Shown in pieces: positions 28,587 through 41,568 of a stretch of 64,000 bases of DNA. The DNA lies in contig NC_134101.1 of the NCBI RefSeq assembly GCF_000715075.1, positions 135,856,237 to 135,920,236 on the forward strand. Reading direction: 5' to 3'. The notes under the pieces were generated by a model. It saw only the letters and a program-made list of their open reading frames with translations. It made no database searches and was not told where the DNA came from. Origin of the DNA: Nicotiana tabacum. Taxonomy: Eukaryota; Streptophyta; Magnoliopsida; Solanales; Solanaceae. The translations under genes were made by a program, and so were the position numbers. The stretch's first letter is position 1; the number at the start of each line of letters is the position of its first letter.

Positions 28587-31500
28587 TAAACACACGTTCG
28601 TCCTCGAACATACCCAGAGTTGTTCTAGAACTAACCAATAACTGAATAACTTTACCATGCATATACCCGGGGGTGATCCCACGTCACCCTATCTCATATA
28701 GGTCCAATAACACATTGCAACTGAAATTACACATTCCAGTCTGGCCCCTAAGCCATATAACCACATTTCCACTTCTGAAACCATCAATACGTTCAAAACC
28801 TCACACCTATACTTTGAATAGACCCGAACCAGCTGTAATAACCCATGCCTGCAACCTCGGGAGCAATCCGATGATATACCACATAACTCAAACACTCGTA
28901 GCGATAACTTCTATTCACAGTAGTTGTCCACAACAACGAAATACTGGTAGAAATCCTCTTATCAACCAAAGTCACATTCCAACTCTGTCATATACTGCCA
29001 ACGATAAATGAAATACACAATAAACCATAACCATTTTCTCAGATCACCCATTCATGAAGCCAATTCTCCTCTGACAAATACCATAGTAAATTTCGAGCCA
29101 AACCTCGATATTAACCTTCCAACATGCTGAAATCGAATCCGTTCGTATTCATTAATGATCCGAACGATCTCCTCTAATCCAACACACTACTCTAGTGACA
29201 TGACATATCAATAGAGGCCTAAGCCACAACTAGCATAATATGCGCACCAATAAGCATCGGTCCGAACATAATCAAATCATGAAAATGACTCAAATGAAAG
29301 AGCTATACCTCAAGCTCACCAGTACCACCACAACACAAGGCTGAGAACCCATCTCACATCATAGAATAGAACACACGAATCTAACCCGCAAGGTCATATC
29401 CCACATAGCTTCGCTGCAATGTGCGATCCTATCCAAGCACTGCTCCACATAAGACACCTCAAGTCACTATGCTTGAAATTGACAACCACGCACAATTTGA
29501 TATTTGGAACCAAAGCAAATCATTACACCCACAGTGAAACAAGTAACATATACCACACAAACCCGATAGGACATAACCAATACGCCGTTCACTGAGCAAC
29601 ACCCAATTACACTTCCCGCTCGACTTCCACTATGAACCCCAATAGAACCGCACCATATGTGCCAATAACCAACAAATCATAACGTCTCACAACACAGAAA
29701 GCAACTCATAGATCTCCCCGGATCACCAATAGACTCAATAATAGTCGAATCGACACATTCCTCAACAATGCAATTCGGAACCAACCAAGCCGGCTCAAGT
29801 TAGAACACGCATCCACATCGGCCTACCAATGAACTCTTTATCAAGGAAATCCTGAAGCTGTTCCTTACACTACTATAACTCCTTCCAATGCCATATGATA
29901 CGGTGCCCTGCCGTAAGAAACACATCCGAAGAGTCCCTCACCACCGGAACTGAATCAACATAAGGAGGCTCAACACTGACACTCGTCACAAGAGGCCAAG
30001 TAAGAAAGACAAATCCTTCCTAGCCGTCCGCTGGGTTTCGGCATGTAAAATTCCTCTAATGGGACATAATCCACCGAACATCGCCACTTAATCCGTAGCA
30101 TTTTCCGGCATAGCCAACAACGCTGCCTTAGCGCACTAGTCGCGAATGACACAACACAGAGACAACCAGTCTGAACCCAATATCACTTCCAAAGCTAACA
30201 TACCAAGTAACAAAAGATCCGCTCAGGTCTCCAAACCTCGATAGTCACTACTCAATGCCGACACACGCGACTCACAACCGTAACATAGCCTGAACATGAG
30301 GACTCATAGTCTCCAACTCCATATAGCACATGAATCATCATACCTGATCCCAATTCCGCCGTCCGAACACATACCACACCTCAAATACCAATCACTCCAC
30401 GGGAGGTATTCAAATATTCCTCTGTGCCCCCAAGCAAACTCGAATGTCAGCAGTCCATCTAACGAGAAAGTGCCATAATACTACCGAAGTGCCATCAACT
30501 TAAATCACATTGCCCTTTTTCTGAAACATCTACCCTCGTCAAATCAGTTCCAATTAGCAGTACCATTTCCTTAATCATATGAGGCTACCCGCTGCTTAAG
30601 AGTTTCATGAACTTCCTTTCAGAACTGACCGTAACTTTACACATGCAAATCTCGATCCTCACAATATACCGCATATAACATACCATCCTAGGATAACATG
30701 ATAACTTCATCTCCCTTCCGAGCCACAGACAACTACACACTCCACTAGTCAAAACTTTCCATTGGTCCTGTCTAGAAGAAAAATCACTATACATCGCATG
30801 CCCATAGAAGATATATATCTCCAAACCTCGGTAAAAACCATCAAGAACTCTCCGAGTTCCCTTTGCATAAATCAGACCTGTCAGGACTGAATCCTTCTAA
30901 CTTGAATAAGCTAAGCAAGCCAGCAAAACCTAAGAGCATCGCCACAAAATACCTGAAAGAACTTATTACCTCGAACACACACAAGGAATTAATCATATCC
31001 TTACCATACCGATTCGGTCTACTATCAAGCTACTCCATCTATCTAAATTTCCTTCTGATTCATCTTCAACTTGATATTCTCTCTTGCTGTATCACCAAGA
31101 TTCCTCAACCCAGGATTACCACATGAGACCAAGCATAAAACCACATTGTCTAAGACTCATAAGCCACTGAATACTCTCTTAAATATTCCTAAAAGCACCA
31201 CATTTGAAATACTTTGCTCTGAAGAACTTCCTGCGAATCTAAATCCGTTACCTCCTGATACTGATACATAGAATCCCACAATTACTATAGAAAACACCAC
31301 AAGTCTTGACATCTTCCAATGAAAACTCAGTCTCTAACCACATATACAACTATAACTTACCCTATTGTTACATGTAGAATCTTGAACACATTAGAACCAC
31401 TCCCACGAGTTATTCACTCTACTCAAACTGCAATTAGTCTGATCAAACGAACTGATCAACCTGTGCCTCATTAGCACTCCGACACCGCAGAATGTGACAT

Positions 31501-32721
31501 CATTCAATTACAACCAAGCAACTTCTTGCTCTATGCACCGAGCATACTTTACCAATAACAACTCAAGACATTCCGTGATTCTTACACACTTATGAAGCAT
31601 ACTATATACCTTGTTAAGAATTTTTCCTTTACTTGAGCCATCCTCGGTCTCAATCCCCGTAGGCCATAACTAATTTGCCCGAACGCCTCGAACTGGGACT
31701 AACATAGCACATAAACGTGCAATCAACTAATCAATAGCAGACTCCCCCACTTGGCCCGAAGCCATAGATCAAAACACACTCAATAACTCATAACGTATAT
31801 ACTCTATTGCTGCCATAATACCATAATATGATTAACTCAATCCTTCATAAGCTCGTGGAACACAGACCATCTGGTACTTCATATCTTCTACAAATCTTGC
31901 ATTTACTCTCGTAACAATTAAACCCACTCTCTTAAGTGACCCAAATTAAATTCACACATATGTTTCACTTGTAAATGGGATCTTCTAACAGACAACATAA
32001 AGATCACACAACTCCAGAACACTTCGCAGGAGATAACCCACCTGCTTCGCCTTAAACTAACTTTTATGTATACCTTCCACCGTCATAACCATTACGCAGT
32101 CACTTAGTCTTTCTGAGTTTGAACTCATACCGCAACATGAAATCTACTCCACTCCCAACTAGGAGACATGAAAAGATACTTCACATGCCCATAACTTGGG
32201 GCTATACCTCGAATCGCGATAGAATTCAAGCACCTAATAGTTCTTCTATCATCCAGCAGACCTTCCTCGTCACTTCTAAGTCATATAGATACATCTCGCA
32301 GTGCTAACGTAGATACCCAACCGTCACTCCCACTAATAGGGACAGTACCGAACATATAAGTTCAAAACTCTTGCTCACACAACCAGCACGTCGGTGCTCA
32401 AGCCATAGGCAAAGATGCGGCCTCAAGTCCTCCAGACTGGCCCCATATCAAACTCACAGAGATCACATCTCGCCCCTCGATCGGGGAATTACAAGCCATC
32501 GATGCATATCTGATACTGAGCGCTAATGCGCGCTTACGAACGCGTGGAAGGAATTTCAAAAGTTACTTTTCAAGCTGAATCAAGGACGCACGATAAGAAT
32601 TCAAGAATGTGAAGTTTTCCTAAAGGTTCTGCATCCTCTCAAGGATAAATACAGACATCTCCATGCCGATCCGCGAGACTCTACTAAACCGGCTCATGAC
32701 TCGTGAGACCTATGTAACCTA

Positions 32722-32734
32722 GGCTCTGATACCA
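32722..32734 (-). promoter_or_regulatory. Primer binding site, LARD-like element, unit b
   Basis: The minus strand reads TGGTATCAGAGCC, three bases from the LTR terminus. Confidence 0.85.
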
Positions 32735-32737
32735 ACT

Positions 32738-33983
32738 TGTCACGACCCTAACCCTGAACCCGATCTTGATGGTGCCTCTCGTGAAGACAAGGCCAGCCAG
32801 ACCAAAATAAAACACCTCATTTAAATAGTTAAATACCATAAATAGTACTAAAACATGATATAATAACCATAATTTGCGGAAATAACGATAACAATAGTAG
32901 AAACCATCCCGACACAGCCCAAACCGGTGTGTCACAAGTCACGAGCATCTATTAGAGTATAAATACGACTACAAGGTCTGAATGTACAAAACAGGACTGA
33001 TGAAAGAGAAGGGAGAAGAGCGGTGCTGCAAACCCTGGCAGTCACCTTGCTAAACTCCGATGACTCAGCCTCCGATCAGCTCAACACCTGCTACCGGGTG
33101 AATAAATACATGCATCTGCACACGAAGTGCAGGGAGTAAAGTGAGTACTCCAACTCAGTGAGTAATAAAGGTAAATAACAACTGAGCAGTAAGAAATCAC
33201 GTAAAGCAAACCAACATGATGTATAGAAGCGGTGTAAAACCCTTGAGAAAAATAGTGAAGCTGTAAAATCTTTAGAAATATCTTACCTCTGTTTAAACCT
33301 CTTTGAAAATGGCTTTTTCAATAGTTATGCAAATGAATGCAAAACAATTAGTGCAGATAAATACAGAAATCCGCCCCTCAGGCTTAACACTCAATTTAAT
33401 AGGTAATGTCAGGCAATCAGGAAGATAACACATAAAGTAACACAATCAACAGGTAATGGCATACAAATGGAAATAAAGTAAACACATAGAACAGTACGGA
33501 ACAGTACCAGCCCCTCGGGCTCACTCTCAGAACACTCTTAGCCCCTCAGGCTCACTCTGTGATCACAATGGGTACCCGCGCTCACTGGGGGTGTGCAGAC
33601 TCCAGGAGGGGTCCCTTACGGCCTAAGCGCAATATCAAGCCATCTCGTGGCATCAAATCTAGGCCCTCGGCCTCATATCACTCAAGCCACCTCGTGGCGT
33701 ATAAAAGTATTCAGGCTCTCGGCCTCATATGACTCAATATATCCTCACATATGGCCCTCGACCTCACTCAGTCCAAAAATCATCACAAGCCCCTTAGACA
33801 TTAGTAAAACAGTAGTTCTCAGCCCAAAAAATCATTTAGAAATATCATTTATGTTTCAAATCTGAGTAAAAGTGGCTGAGTTTTTAAAACAGTAGATATC
33901 AATAGGATTGAGTTCAATTAATAATTCAAAAATAGTGAGGAAATAGTGATAAAAATCCCCGAAGGGTTCATATAGTTGGCACG
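32738..33983 (-). mobile_element. 5' LTR of LARD-like element, truncated at amplicon junction, unit b
   Basis: About 1.25 kb of the LTR lies from TGTCACGACCC to 'ggcacg', then an abrupt change to gypsy RT. A short duplication of 'gaacagtacg' (about 33489-33508) is private to this copy. Confidence 0.85.
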
Positions 33984-36976
33984 TGATTCTAGTGCTGAGG
34001 TCCCTTCTATTGATTCTGTGGCCGTTGTTCGTGAGTTTCCTGAGGTTTTCCCTTCAGACCTGCCATGTATGCCACCCGACAGAGACATTGACTTTTGCAT
34101 TGATTTGGCTCCGGGCACTCAGACTATTTCTATCCCGCCATATCATATGGCCCCGCCTGAGTTGAAAGAGTTGAAGGAGCAGTTGCAAGACTTGCTTGAG
34201 AAGGGTTTCATTAGGCCGAGTGTTTCGCCTTGGGGTGCGCCAATGTTTTTTGTTAAGAAAAAGGACGGATCGATGAGAATGTGTATTGATTATCGGCAGT
34301 TAAACAAGGTTACAATCAAGAATAAGTATCCATTGCCGAGGATTGATGATTTGTTTGATCAGCTTCAGGGTGCCAAGGTATTTTTAAAGATTGATTTAAG
34401 ATCTGGCTACCATCAGTTGAGGATTAGGGCATCCGATGTCCCTAAGACAGCTTTCCGCACTCGGTACGAGCATTATGAGTTCTTGGTTATGTCATTCGGG
34501 TTGACAAATGCCCCAGTAGCTTTTATGGATTTAATGAACCGAGTGTTCAGGCCTTATTTGGACTCGTTCGTGATTGTCTTCATTGATGATATTTTGATAT
34601 ATTCCCGTAGCCGGGAGGAGCACGAGCAACATCTTAGAGTGTTCCTTCAGACCTTGAGAGATAGTCAGTTATATGCTAAGTTCTCGAAGTGTGAGTTATA
34701 GTTGAGTTCAGTTGCATTCCTAGGTCATGTTGTATCAGCACAGGGTGTTCAGGTTGATCCGAAAAAGATTGAGGCAGTCAAGAACTGGCCTAGACCAGCA
34801 TCAGCTACAGAGATTCGGAGTTTTTTGGGATTGGCAGGCTACTATCGTCGGTTCATGGAGGGGTTTTCATCTATCGCAACCCCGATGACCAAGTTGACCC
34901 AGAAGAGTGCCTAGTTCAGATGGTCAGATGAGTGTGAGGCAAGCTTTCAGAAGCTCAAGACAGCTCTGACTACGGCACCGGTGTTGGTTTTGACCACCGG
35001 TTTAGGGCCTTATACAGTCTATTATATGCATCTAGTATTGGACTTGGTGCAGTATTGATGCATGATGGCAAGGTCATTTCTTATGCTTCGTGGTAGTTGA
35101 AGATTCATGAGAAGAACTATCCAGTTCATGATTTGGAGTTGGCAGCCATTGTTCACACGTTGAAGATTTGGAGGCATTATCTGTATGGCGTGGCATGTGA
35201 GGTGTTCACGGATCACAAGAGTCTACAGTATTTGTTCAAGGAAAAGGAGTTGAATTTGAGGCAGAGGAGGTGGTTGGAGTTGTTAAAAGATTATGATATC
35301 ATCATCTTATATCACCTGGGAAAGGCCAATGTGGTGGCCGATGCTTTGAGTAGGAAGTAAGCCAGTATGGGCAGTCTTGCTTATATTCCGGTCGGTGAGA
35401 GACCGCTTGCTTTGGATGTTCAGGCTTTGGCCAATCAGTTCGTGAGGTTTGATGTTTCTGAGCCCAGTCGCATGTTAGCTTGCATAGTCGCTCGCTCTTC
35501 ATTATTGGAGCATATCCGAGATTGGCAGTATGATGATCCCCATTTATGTGTCCTCAGAGACACGGTGTAGCACGGTGGTGCCAAGAAGGTTACCTCAGGT
35601 GATGATGGAGTTTTGAGATTGCAGGGTCAAGTTTGTATGCCTAATGTGGATGGGCTTTGAGAGTTGATTTTAGAAGAGGCCCATAGTTCCCGGTACTTTA
35701 TTTATCCGGGTGCCGCAAAGATGTATCAGGATTTGCGGCAACATTATTGGTGGCGGAGAATGAAGAAGGATATCATTGCATATGTGGCTCGGTGTTTAAA
35801 TTGTCAGCAGGTTAAGTATGAGCATCAGAGGCCTGACGGTTTGTTCCAGAAGATTGAGATTCCTGAGTGGAAGTGGGAGCGGATCGCTATGGACTTTGTT
35901 GTTGGACTCCCACGGACTCAGAGGAAGTTTGATGCAGTGTGGGTTATTGTTGATAGGCTGACCAAGTCAGCGCATTTCATTCCTGTGGCAGTCTCTTATT
36001 CTTCCGAGAGGTTAGCTGAGATCTATATCCGAGAGATTGTTCGTCTTCATGGTGTGCTCGAGTCTATCATTTTGGATCGAGGTACGCAGTTTACCTTCCA
36101 TTTCTGGAGAGCAGTTCAGCGAGAATTGGGCACGCAGGTTGAGTTGAGCACAACTTTTCATCCTCAGACGGACGGGCAGTCCGAGCGGACCATTCAGATT
36201 TTGAAGGATATGCTCCGAGCTTGTGTCATAAACTTTGGAGGCTCGTGGGATCAGTTTTTCCTTGAGCAGAGTTTGCCTACAACAATAGCTACCAGTCGAG
36301 TATTCATATGGCTCCGTATGAGGCTTTATATGGTAGACAGTGTCGGTCTCTGGTTGGATGGTTTGAGCTGGGAGAGGCTCGATTGTTGGGTATGGATTTG
36401 GTTCAAGATGCCTTGGACAAGGTCAGGATCATCCAGGATAGGCTTCGTACAGCTCAGTCCAGACAAAAGAGTTATGCCGACCGCAAGGTTCGTGATTTGG
36501 CATTCATGGTCGGTAAGTGGGTATTGCTTCGAGTGTCGCCTATGAAGGGCGTGATGAGATTTGGGAAAAAGGGCAAACTTAGCCCTAGGTTCATTGGCAC
36601 GTTTGAGATTCTTGATTGAGTGGGAGAGGTGGCTAATAGACTTACGTTGCCTCCGAGCTTATCAGCCGTGCATCCAATGTTTCATGTATCCATGCTTCAG
36701 AAGTATCACGATGATCCATCCCACGTGTTAGATTTCAGCACTGTCCAGTTGGACAAGGACTTGTCTTATGAGGAGGAGCCGGTAGCTATTCTAGACCGGC
36801 AGGCTCGTCAGTTGAGATCGAAGAGTTTTCTTTTTGTTCGTGTTCAGTGGAGAGGTCAGCCTGCTGAGGTATCGACCTAGGAGTCCGAGTCCGATATGCG
36901 GAGCCGTTATCCCCATCTTTTCCTCGACTCAGGTACTTCATTCTTCTGTCCGTTCGAGGACGAACGATTGTTTTAG
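33984..36976 (+). pseudogene. Ty3/gypsy pol remnant, unit c
   Basis: Same layout as the unit b pol: RT with FIDD, TAG stops at the shared sites (34699 and 34912), the RNase H frameshift, TAG at 35094, TAA at 35358, TAG at 35568 and TGA near 35658. The integrase is better preserved. One frame (35664-36545) covers zinc finger, core with D (MDFVVG), D (LDRGTQF) and E (GQSERT), then runs into the shared frameshift near 36255. The zinc-finger first His appears as Tyr (YPG). TGA at 36617 (from CGA) is private. A cluster of substitutions at about 35817-35892 differs from both b and d. It ends in the chromodomain with the Trp codon changed to TAG. Confidence 0.92.
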
Positions 36977-36986
36977 AGGTGGAAAA
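36977..36986 (+). promoter_or_regulatory. Polypurine tract, gypsy element, unit c
   Basis: AGGTGGAAAA lies directly before TGTAATATG, with one G-to-A change relative to unit b. Confidence 0.8.
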
Positions 36987-39767
36987 TGTAATATGATGAC
37001 CCAAAAGGTCATCACTTATTTTTTTAAATGAATTCTGCATTCCGAGACCTTAAAGACCTCTTTTAGCATCACCTTGATTTGCGTGTGCAGTCCGGGCGCG
37101 TAGCCGGAAAGCTTATATGTGAAAATCTGTGTAAAATGATAAATTTTGACTGTAAAATGAATTAATTTGACTTCGGTCAACGTTTTGGGTAAACGGATCC
37201 GGACACGTGATTTGACGGTCCTGGAGGGTCCGTAGGAAAATATGGGACTTGGGCGTATTCCCGGAATCGAATTCCGAGGTCCCAAACCTGAGAAATGAAT
37301 TTTTGAAAGAAATTATTTTCTCAAAAATATAAAGGTTTTCAAAAGTGAAATGTTATGTGAAACCCGTGGTATCGGGCCCGTATTATGGTTCTGGAGCCTG
37401 GTACGGGTTCAATATGATTTATATGTGTTGATGGTAAATTTTGGTAAGAAACGGAATCCATTCGACGTGATTCGGACCTTAGATGCAAAATTTGATGTTT
37501 AAAGAAGTTTTGAGAAATTTTATTGATCTTAAGGTTTAATTCGATGTTCATGATGTTATTTTGGTGATTTGATTACATGAATAAGTTCGTAGGATGTTTT
37601 TGAGTTAGTATGTACACTTGGTTTGGAGTTCCGAGGGCTCGGGTGAGTTTCGGGTAGGTTCTGGGATGTCTTAGGCTTAAAACATAGTTGTTACAGGTTC
37701 AGAGAAGTGGAAGGCCTCGGAATAGACCTGTGCGGTCCGCACAAAATGGAGTGCGACCGCACTAGATTTTGTGCGGTTCGCGGTGAAGAAATATTTTACT
37801 GGTCCGACTTCGGAAGCATATATATTTTGATCTACAAGGAATTTGGAGATTATTCAAAAAACGAAAGTTGTAGCTCTTCGTGTCTAGTTTCTAGAAAGGT
37901 AAAGATATCACAATTTGGACATCCATAGAGAAAGTTATAGCCAAAATACTAAAGCATGTCACTGCAGTCCACAGGAAGGGTTGTGCGGCCGCAGTCGATT
38001 TTGTGCGGTTCGCACAGAGGGTCTGATAGGGGTATATTTAGACGAGATTTTCAGTTATTTTTCATTTTTCAAAACCCCAAAAACATAAGAGGCTATTTTT
38101 CAAACAATCTTTCTTCTCCAAAACGTTGGTAAGTGATTTCTAACTCATTTTCTTCACTCCTTAACATCTTTTAACATGATTTCAACTCAAAATCAATGAT
38201 TTTCATGGGGGAATTTGGGTATTTTGGATAGAACCTAGGTTTTTCAAAAATTGGGGATTTGGACCTCGATTTGAGGTCTGGTTTCAAAATAAATTATACA
38301 TTTGGGTTTGTGGGGTTTGTTTCGAACCTCGGGTTATGACCATGTGGGCCGAGGGCGATTTTTGACTTTTTGGGTAAAACTTTAGAAAACTCATTTTCAT
38401 GCATTCAAATTGATTCATTTAGCGTTTATTGATGTAATTAAGTAACTTGTGACTAGATACGATCGAATTGGCGGTGGAATCAATGGGTAAAGCTATAGTC
38501 AAATCGTGAATTGTGTTTGTGGCATCGAGGTAAGTGTTTGGTCTAACCTTAGCTTGAGGGATTAGGAGTTGAGTCCTATTTGCTATGTGATAAATGTTGA
38601 GTACGCCGTATAGGCATGGTGATGAGTATCTATACATTGGTGTCAAGCATGCATGTGAGTCTTATATTGTGATTTTCATGACTTAATTTTTGAATTATTG
38701 TTCCCTTGCCGGGATTCCTATTATAATCTTGTTTATTCCCTTGCCCCATTGTTTGTGATTGTTGTTTGGGTGAGGAAGAGTGTTAAAGCACTAAGGGTGA
38801 TGCCGTGTATTGTTTATTTTGTGAGGAAAGAGTGTAAAGCACGAAGGGTAATGCCATGTATTATTGTGAGGAAAGAGTGTAAAGCACGAAGGGTGATGCC
38901 GTGCTGCACGATGTACCATTTCCGTGCCGATTTTATTGATTATATGGTGAGAAAAGAGAGTAAAAGCACGAAGAGTGATGCCTTGCACACTTTTATTATA
39001 TAATTGCTTGGGTGAGGACGAGAGTAAAAGCACGAAGGGTGATGCCGTGCAATTGTTGATTTCTGGTTCTTTGTTGATATCTGAGTTATGATGTTCTTTC
39101 ATTACTTGATGTCTTTCTATTCGGAATTGTTATCTCCCCCACAACATGCTCCCCCTCCCATATTGACTGGTTATTTTTGTATTTCTTTCCGATGTATATG
39201 TACTTAAACGGCATAGGTTATTTGGTAGTCTGGTCCTAGCCTCGTCACTACTTCGCCGAGGTTTGTCTAGACACTTACCAACACATGGGGTCGGTTGTGC
39301 TGATACTACACTCTGCACTATGTGCAGATCCCGGAGCAGCTTTTGGACTATAGTGTGGAGGCTACCTTCAGTCCATGCGGAGATTCAAGGTAGACCTGCG
39401 GGCGTCCGCAGGCCCTGGCGTCTCTCTCTATTCCTATTTTTCCTGTTTCATTTTCCTTATATTCCGGAATAGTGTATTATTAATTTCTTCAGACTTTATA
39501 TGTAGTAAATCTTAGACCGTTTGTGACACTATGATACCAGGTTTTGGGCGGTTGAGACTTAAGTAATTGTAATAGATGCAGATTTCAGATATTTAATTGT
39601 TATCTTCCGCTTAATTATTTAAAGTTCCGCTGTTTTCATGTTATCACCTTGTATTTGTTAAAAAGAAGTAATTTGATAATGAAGTAAGTAGTTAAGGATT
39701 GGCTTGCCTAGCTCTTATTAGTAGGCGCCATCACGACTCCCGAGGGTGGAAAATCCGGGTCATGACA
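36987..39767 (+). mobile_element. Gypsy 3' LTR (2,781 bp), unit c
   Basis: It begins TGTAATATGATGACC and ends 'gggtcatgaca'. It retains a 270-bp segment (about 38004-38273) that unit b lost. It lacks the 297-bp segment present in unit b, with the junction at 'gactt' near 38682. CpG palindromes lie at 37728-38010. Confidence 0.88.
38770..39050 (+). repeat. Degenerate LTR repeat array (about 5 copies), unit c
   Basis: The same 'aagcacgaagggtgatgccg' modules as in unit b, with private substitutions (for example 'cactaaggg' in the first copy). Confidence 0.85.
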
Positions 39768-39984
39768 GCGTGAGGGCTTGTTGATCCTTCTTCCTTGTCT
39801 TTGCCAAGACATCTTTTTTATTTTGAGGCACAACTTCCTCATTATCGGGTTTTGCATACCCTCTATCTACGATTTCCCACATATCCTGGGAGCCAAGAAT
39901 GGCTTTCATGCGTAGACACCATTTCTCATAATTATCTTTTGTGAGACGTGAATACTGGAAAGATAGCGAACCATTATTCGCCAT
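39768..39984 (-). pseudogene. Ty1/copia gag N-terminal fragment, unit c
   Basis: The ATG lies at 39982-39984. The product begins MANNGSLSFQYSRL and is cut after about 72 codons by the gypsy LTR. It differs from unit b at a few residues (for example Ser for Pro at residue 12). The five bases after the LTR are gcgtg here and acgtg in unit b, the candidate target duplication of the gypsy insertion. Confidence 0.82.
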
Positions 39985-39997
39985 GGCTCTGATACCA
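39985..39997 (-). promoter_or_regulatory. Copia primer binding site, unit c
   Basis: The minus strand reads the canonical TGGTATCAGAGCC, directly abutting the LTR. Confidence 0.85.
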
Positions 39998-40450
39998 TGT
40001 TGTTGGGAAAATATAATAATCTCGCCCAGGAACAATATCCACGATAAATCACAATAACACAAGAGAGTAACGAAGACACCAACTCTTCTAACGGGGTAAA
40101 ATACAATACCCGAGCGAAGCAATATTTCCACTATAATATTACGACTTAGTAGTGTCAAGAGACTACTACAACTTCGAAAGAAATAACACTCTTTATTTTA
40201 AATAGCTCACTACAATATTACTCACACTCACTATTTATCTCACAGATTACAATCTGTGGATTACTTTCTCTACGCTCTATTACGATCTCTCTGATTTGGT
40301 GTATCTGAAATGAGGAACGAAGGCCTCTAGTTATAGCAGATAGTTTAACCAATCAAAACTGATTGGTGTCTGACAACTTCAACCAATTTGCCAATTTGTA
40401 TATCTTGCAAATTGGTTCCACCGCCCAGCCACAAATCCATCCAATCAATA
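39998..40450 (-). mobile_element. 5' LTR of the disrupted copia element, unit c
   Basis: It begins TGTTGTTGGG. The likely right end 'aatcaata' has lost the terminal CA seen in unit b. The right edge is tentative. Confidence 0.6.
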
Positions 40451-40507
40451 TTTTTCTTTATTTTATTTTATTTTATTTTATTTATTTGGCTAGGTCTCAC
40501 AGTTTTA

Positions 40508-40654
40508 ACATACCGACCAACCTTGGTCGATATATTAAAACGATCATCAAAATAGCGACCAAGCGTATATGGACGCGTTTTTGTTGGTAATTGGCCATAA
40601 TCGACCAACGCTGGTCGGTTTTTCTGGTCGGTATTTACCGGATTTCTAGCATTG
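40508..40654. mobile_element. CACTA-type transposon end fragment, unit c
   Basis: Same subterminal 'ccgaccaac' / 'ggtcggt' motifs as in unit b. The terminus is further decayed (minus strand CAATGCTAGAAATCC). Confidence 0.5.
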
Positions 40655-40968
40655 CAAGTTGCCGAATATTACCTCTGATCCCATTAAGCAAAACGTTACC
40701 CCCTGGTGACTGTCGTCAACGTCTGTTTTACCAGTGTCATGTAAACACTAGAAGCAAAATCATTCTGGAAATTGTTTTTTGATACTTTTATTTTTTAAGT
40801 CTGGAATGAAACACCTCATCCATCTACAAAAATGCCGCAATGCCTCCTATACATAAGGAATACTACAGGTATCTAACTGAAACAAGGGCAAGAATGGATA
40901 CAAGAAAGAGTAAATTCGTAGATTGTAATTAGCCAAAAGCGTCAGCAACTCTCCGTTAATTGTCATCT
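40655..40968. other. 3' flank of the DUF761 gene, unit c
   Basis: Collinear with 13801-14115, with a few single-base differences. Nothing further is recognised. Confidence 0.4.
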
Positions 40969-41568
40969 TCAATTAGCGTACGTCTCATGGTATTGTAAAC
41001 ATGACATTTGCTTTTGCAGCTTTATTTGCTCATAGAACTTTGCAATAAATTGCTCAGCCTTCATATCAATAGCTTCATCACCAGGACAAGTAATCTCCTG
41101 TGTGACCTCACAGCTCGCATATTCATCGTCTTCATTATCATCATCCGCACCCTTCAAAAAACTTCTCCTTGGAACATCATCATCATAACCATGGTACATT
41201 TCATCGTCAAGATGATGATCATTTTCAAAGTTAAATTCAAAGTCAACTTGAGGTTTGATGCAGGGGATGTTAGGCATCTTGAAACGCAAGGAAGCAGGGC
41301 GATGCATCTTGACATGAATGATAGGGGTGTCATCAAAGGAAAACTCACGCTCCCCATAATGTAACACACCGGGACCAACACCGTAACCATAGTCATCGGT
41401 ATGATGGAGGCTTTTAATGTATTTGGGAAGCAAACGGAGATCGGCTATAAGGTGCCTGTTCCTGAAAATGCCACATTTTCTTGCCCATAACAAGGCTAGG
41501 CGGAGAATGTTCCAAGCTCTACGTGCAACTGCTGATTTCTTCTTCTGCATTTTTGACCTTTCTTGCAT
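40969..41568 (-). CDS. DUF761 (cotton-fibre-expressed) family protein, copy c
   Basis: 199 aa, same start and stop context as copy b. It is intact, with the N-terminal hydrophobic/basic block, the central 'FSFDDTPIIHVKMHRPASLRF' motif, the acidic His-rich linker and the C-terminal DUF761 motif (residues about 164-187). Eight nucleotide differences separate it from copy b, six of them amino-acid changes, spread along the protein. Cys32 in 'ARKCGIF' is probably derived, because Gly is usual there. Pro102 ('NIPCI') matches the family pattern. The function of the family is unknown, and whether this copy is transcribed cannot be told from sequence. Confidence 0.9.
   Translation of the reverse strand: MQERSKMQKKKSAVARRAWNILRLALLWARKCGIFRNRHLIADLRLLPKYIKSLHHTDDYGYGVGPGVLHYGEREFSFDDTPIIHVKMHRPASLRFKMPNIPCIKPQVDFEFNFENDHHLDDEMYHGYDDDVPRRSFLKGADDDNEDDEYASCEVTQEITCPGDEAIDMKAEQFIAKFYEQIKLQKQMSCLQYHETYAN

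Larger units (their letters stand above)
28575..32737 (-). mobile_element. Non-coding interior of LARD-like element, unit b
   Basis: 4,163 bp, exactly the same length as in unit c, with no gag-pol motif on either strand. It is bounded by PPT and PBS. The PBS-proximal part ('gagcctaggttacataggtc' on the minus strand) looks like an untranslated gypsy leader. Confidence 0.75.
5909..33983. repeat. Tandem amplicon unit b (complete, 28,075 bp)
   Basis: This is one full head-to-tail unit. Its left end lies inside a gypsy reverse transcriptase reading frame and its right end inside the 5' LTR of an oppositely oriented element. Everything in it recurs in the same order and orientation in the next unit. 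It is about 1.2 kb longer than unit c, mainly because of an internal 1201-bp-period duplication at 8033-10431. Unit limits are inferred from the double truncation at the junction. The repetition itself is seen directly. Confidence 0.85.
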
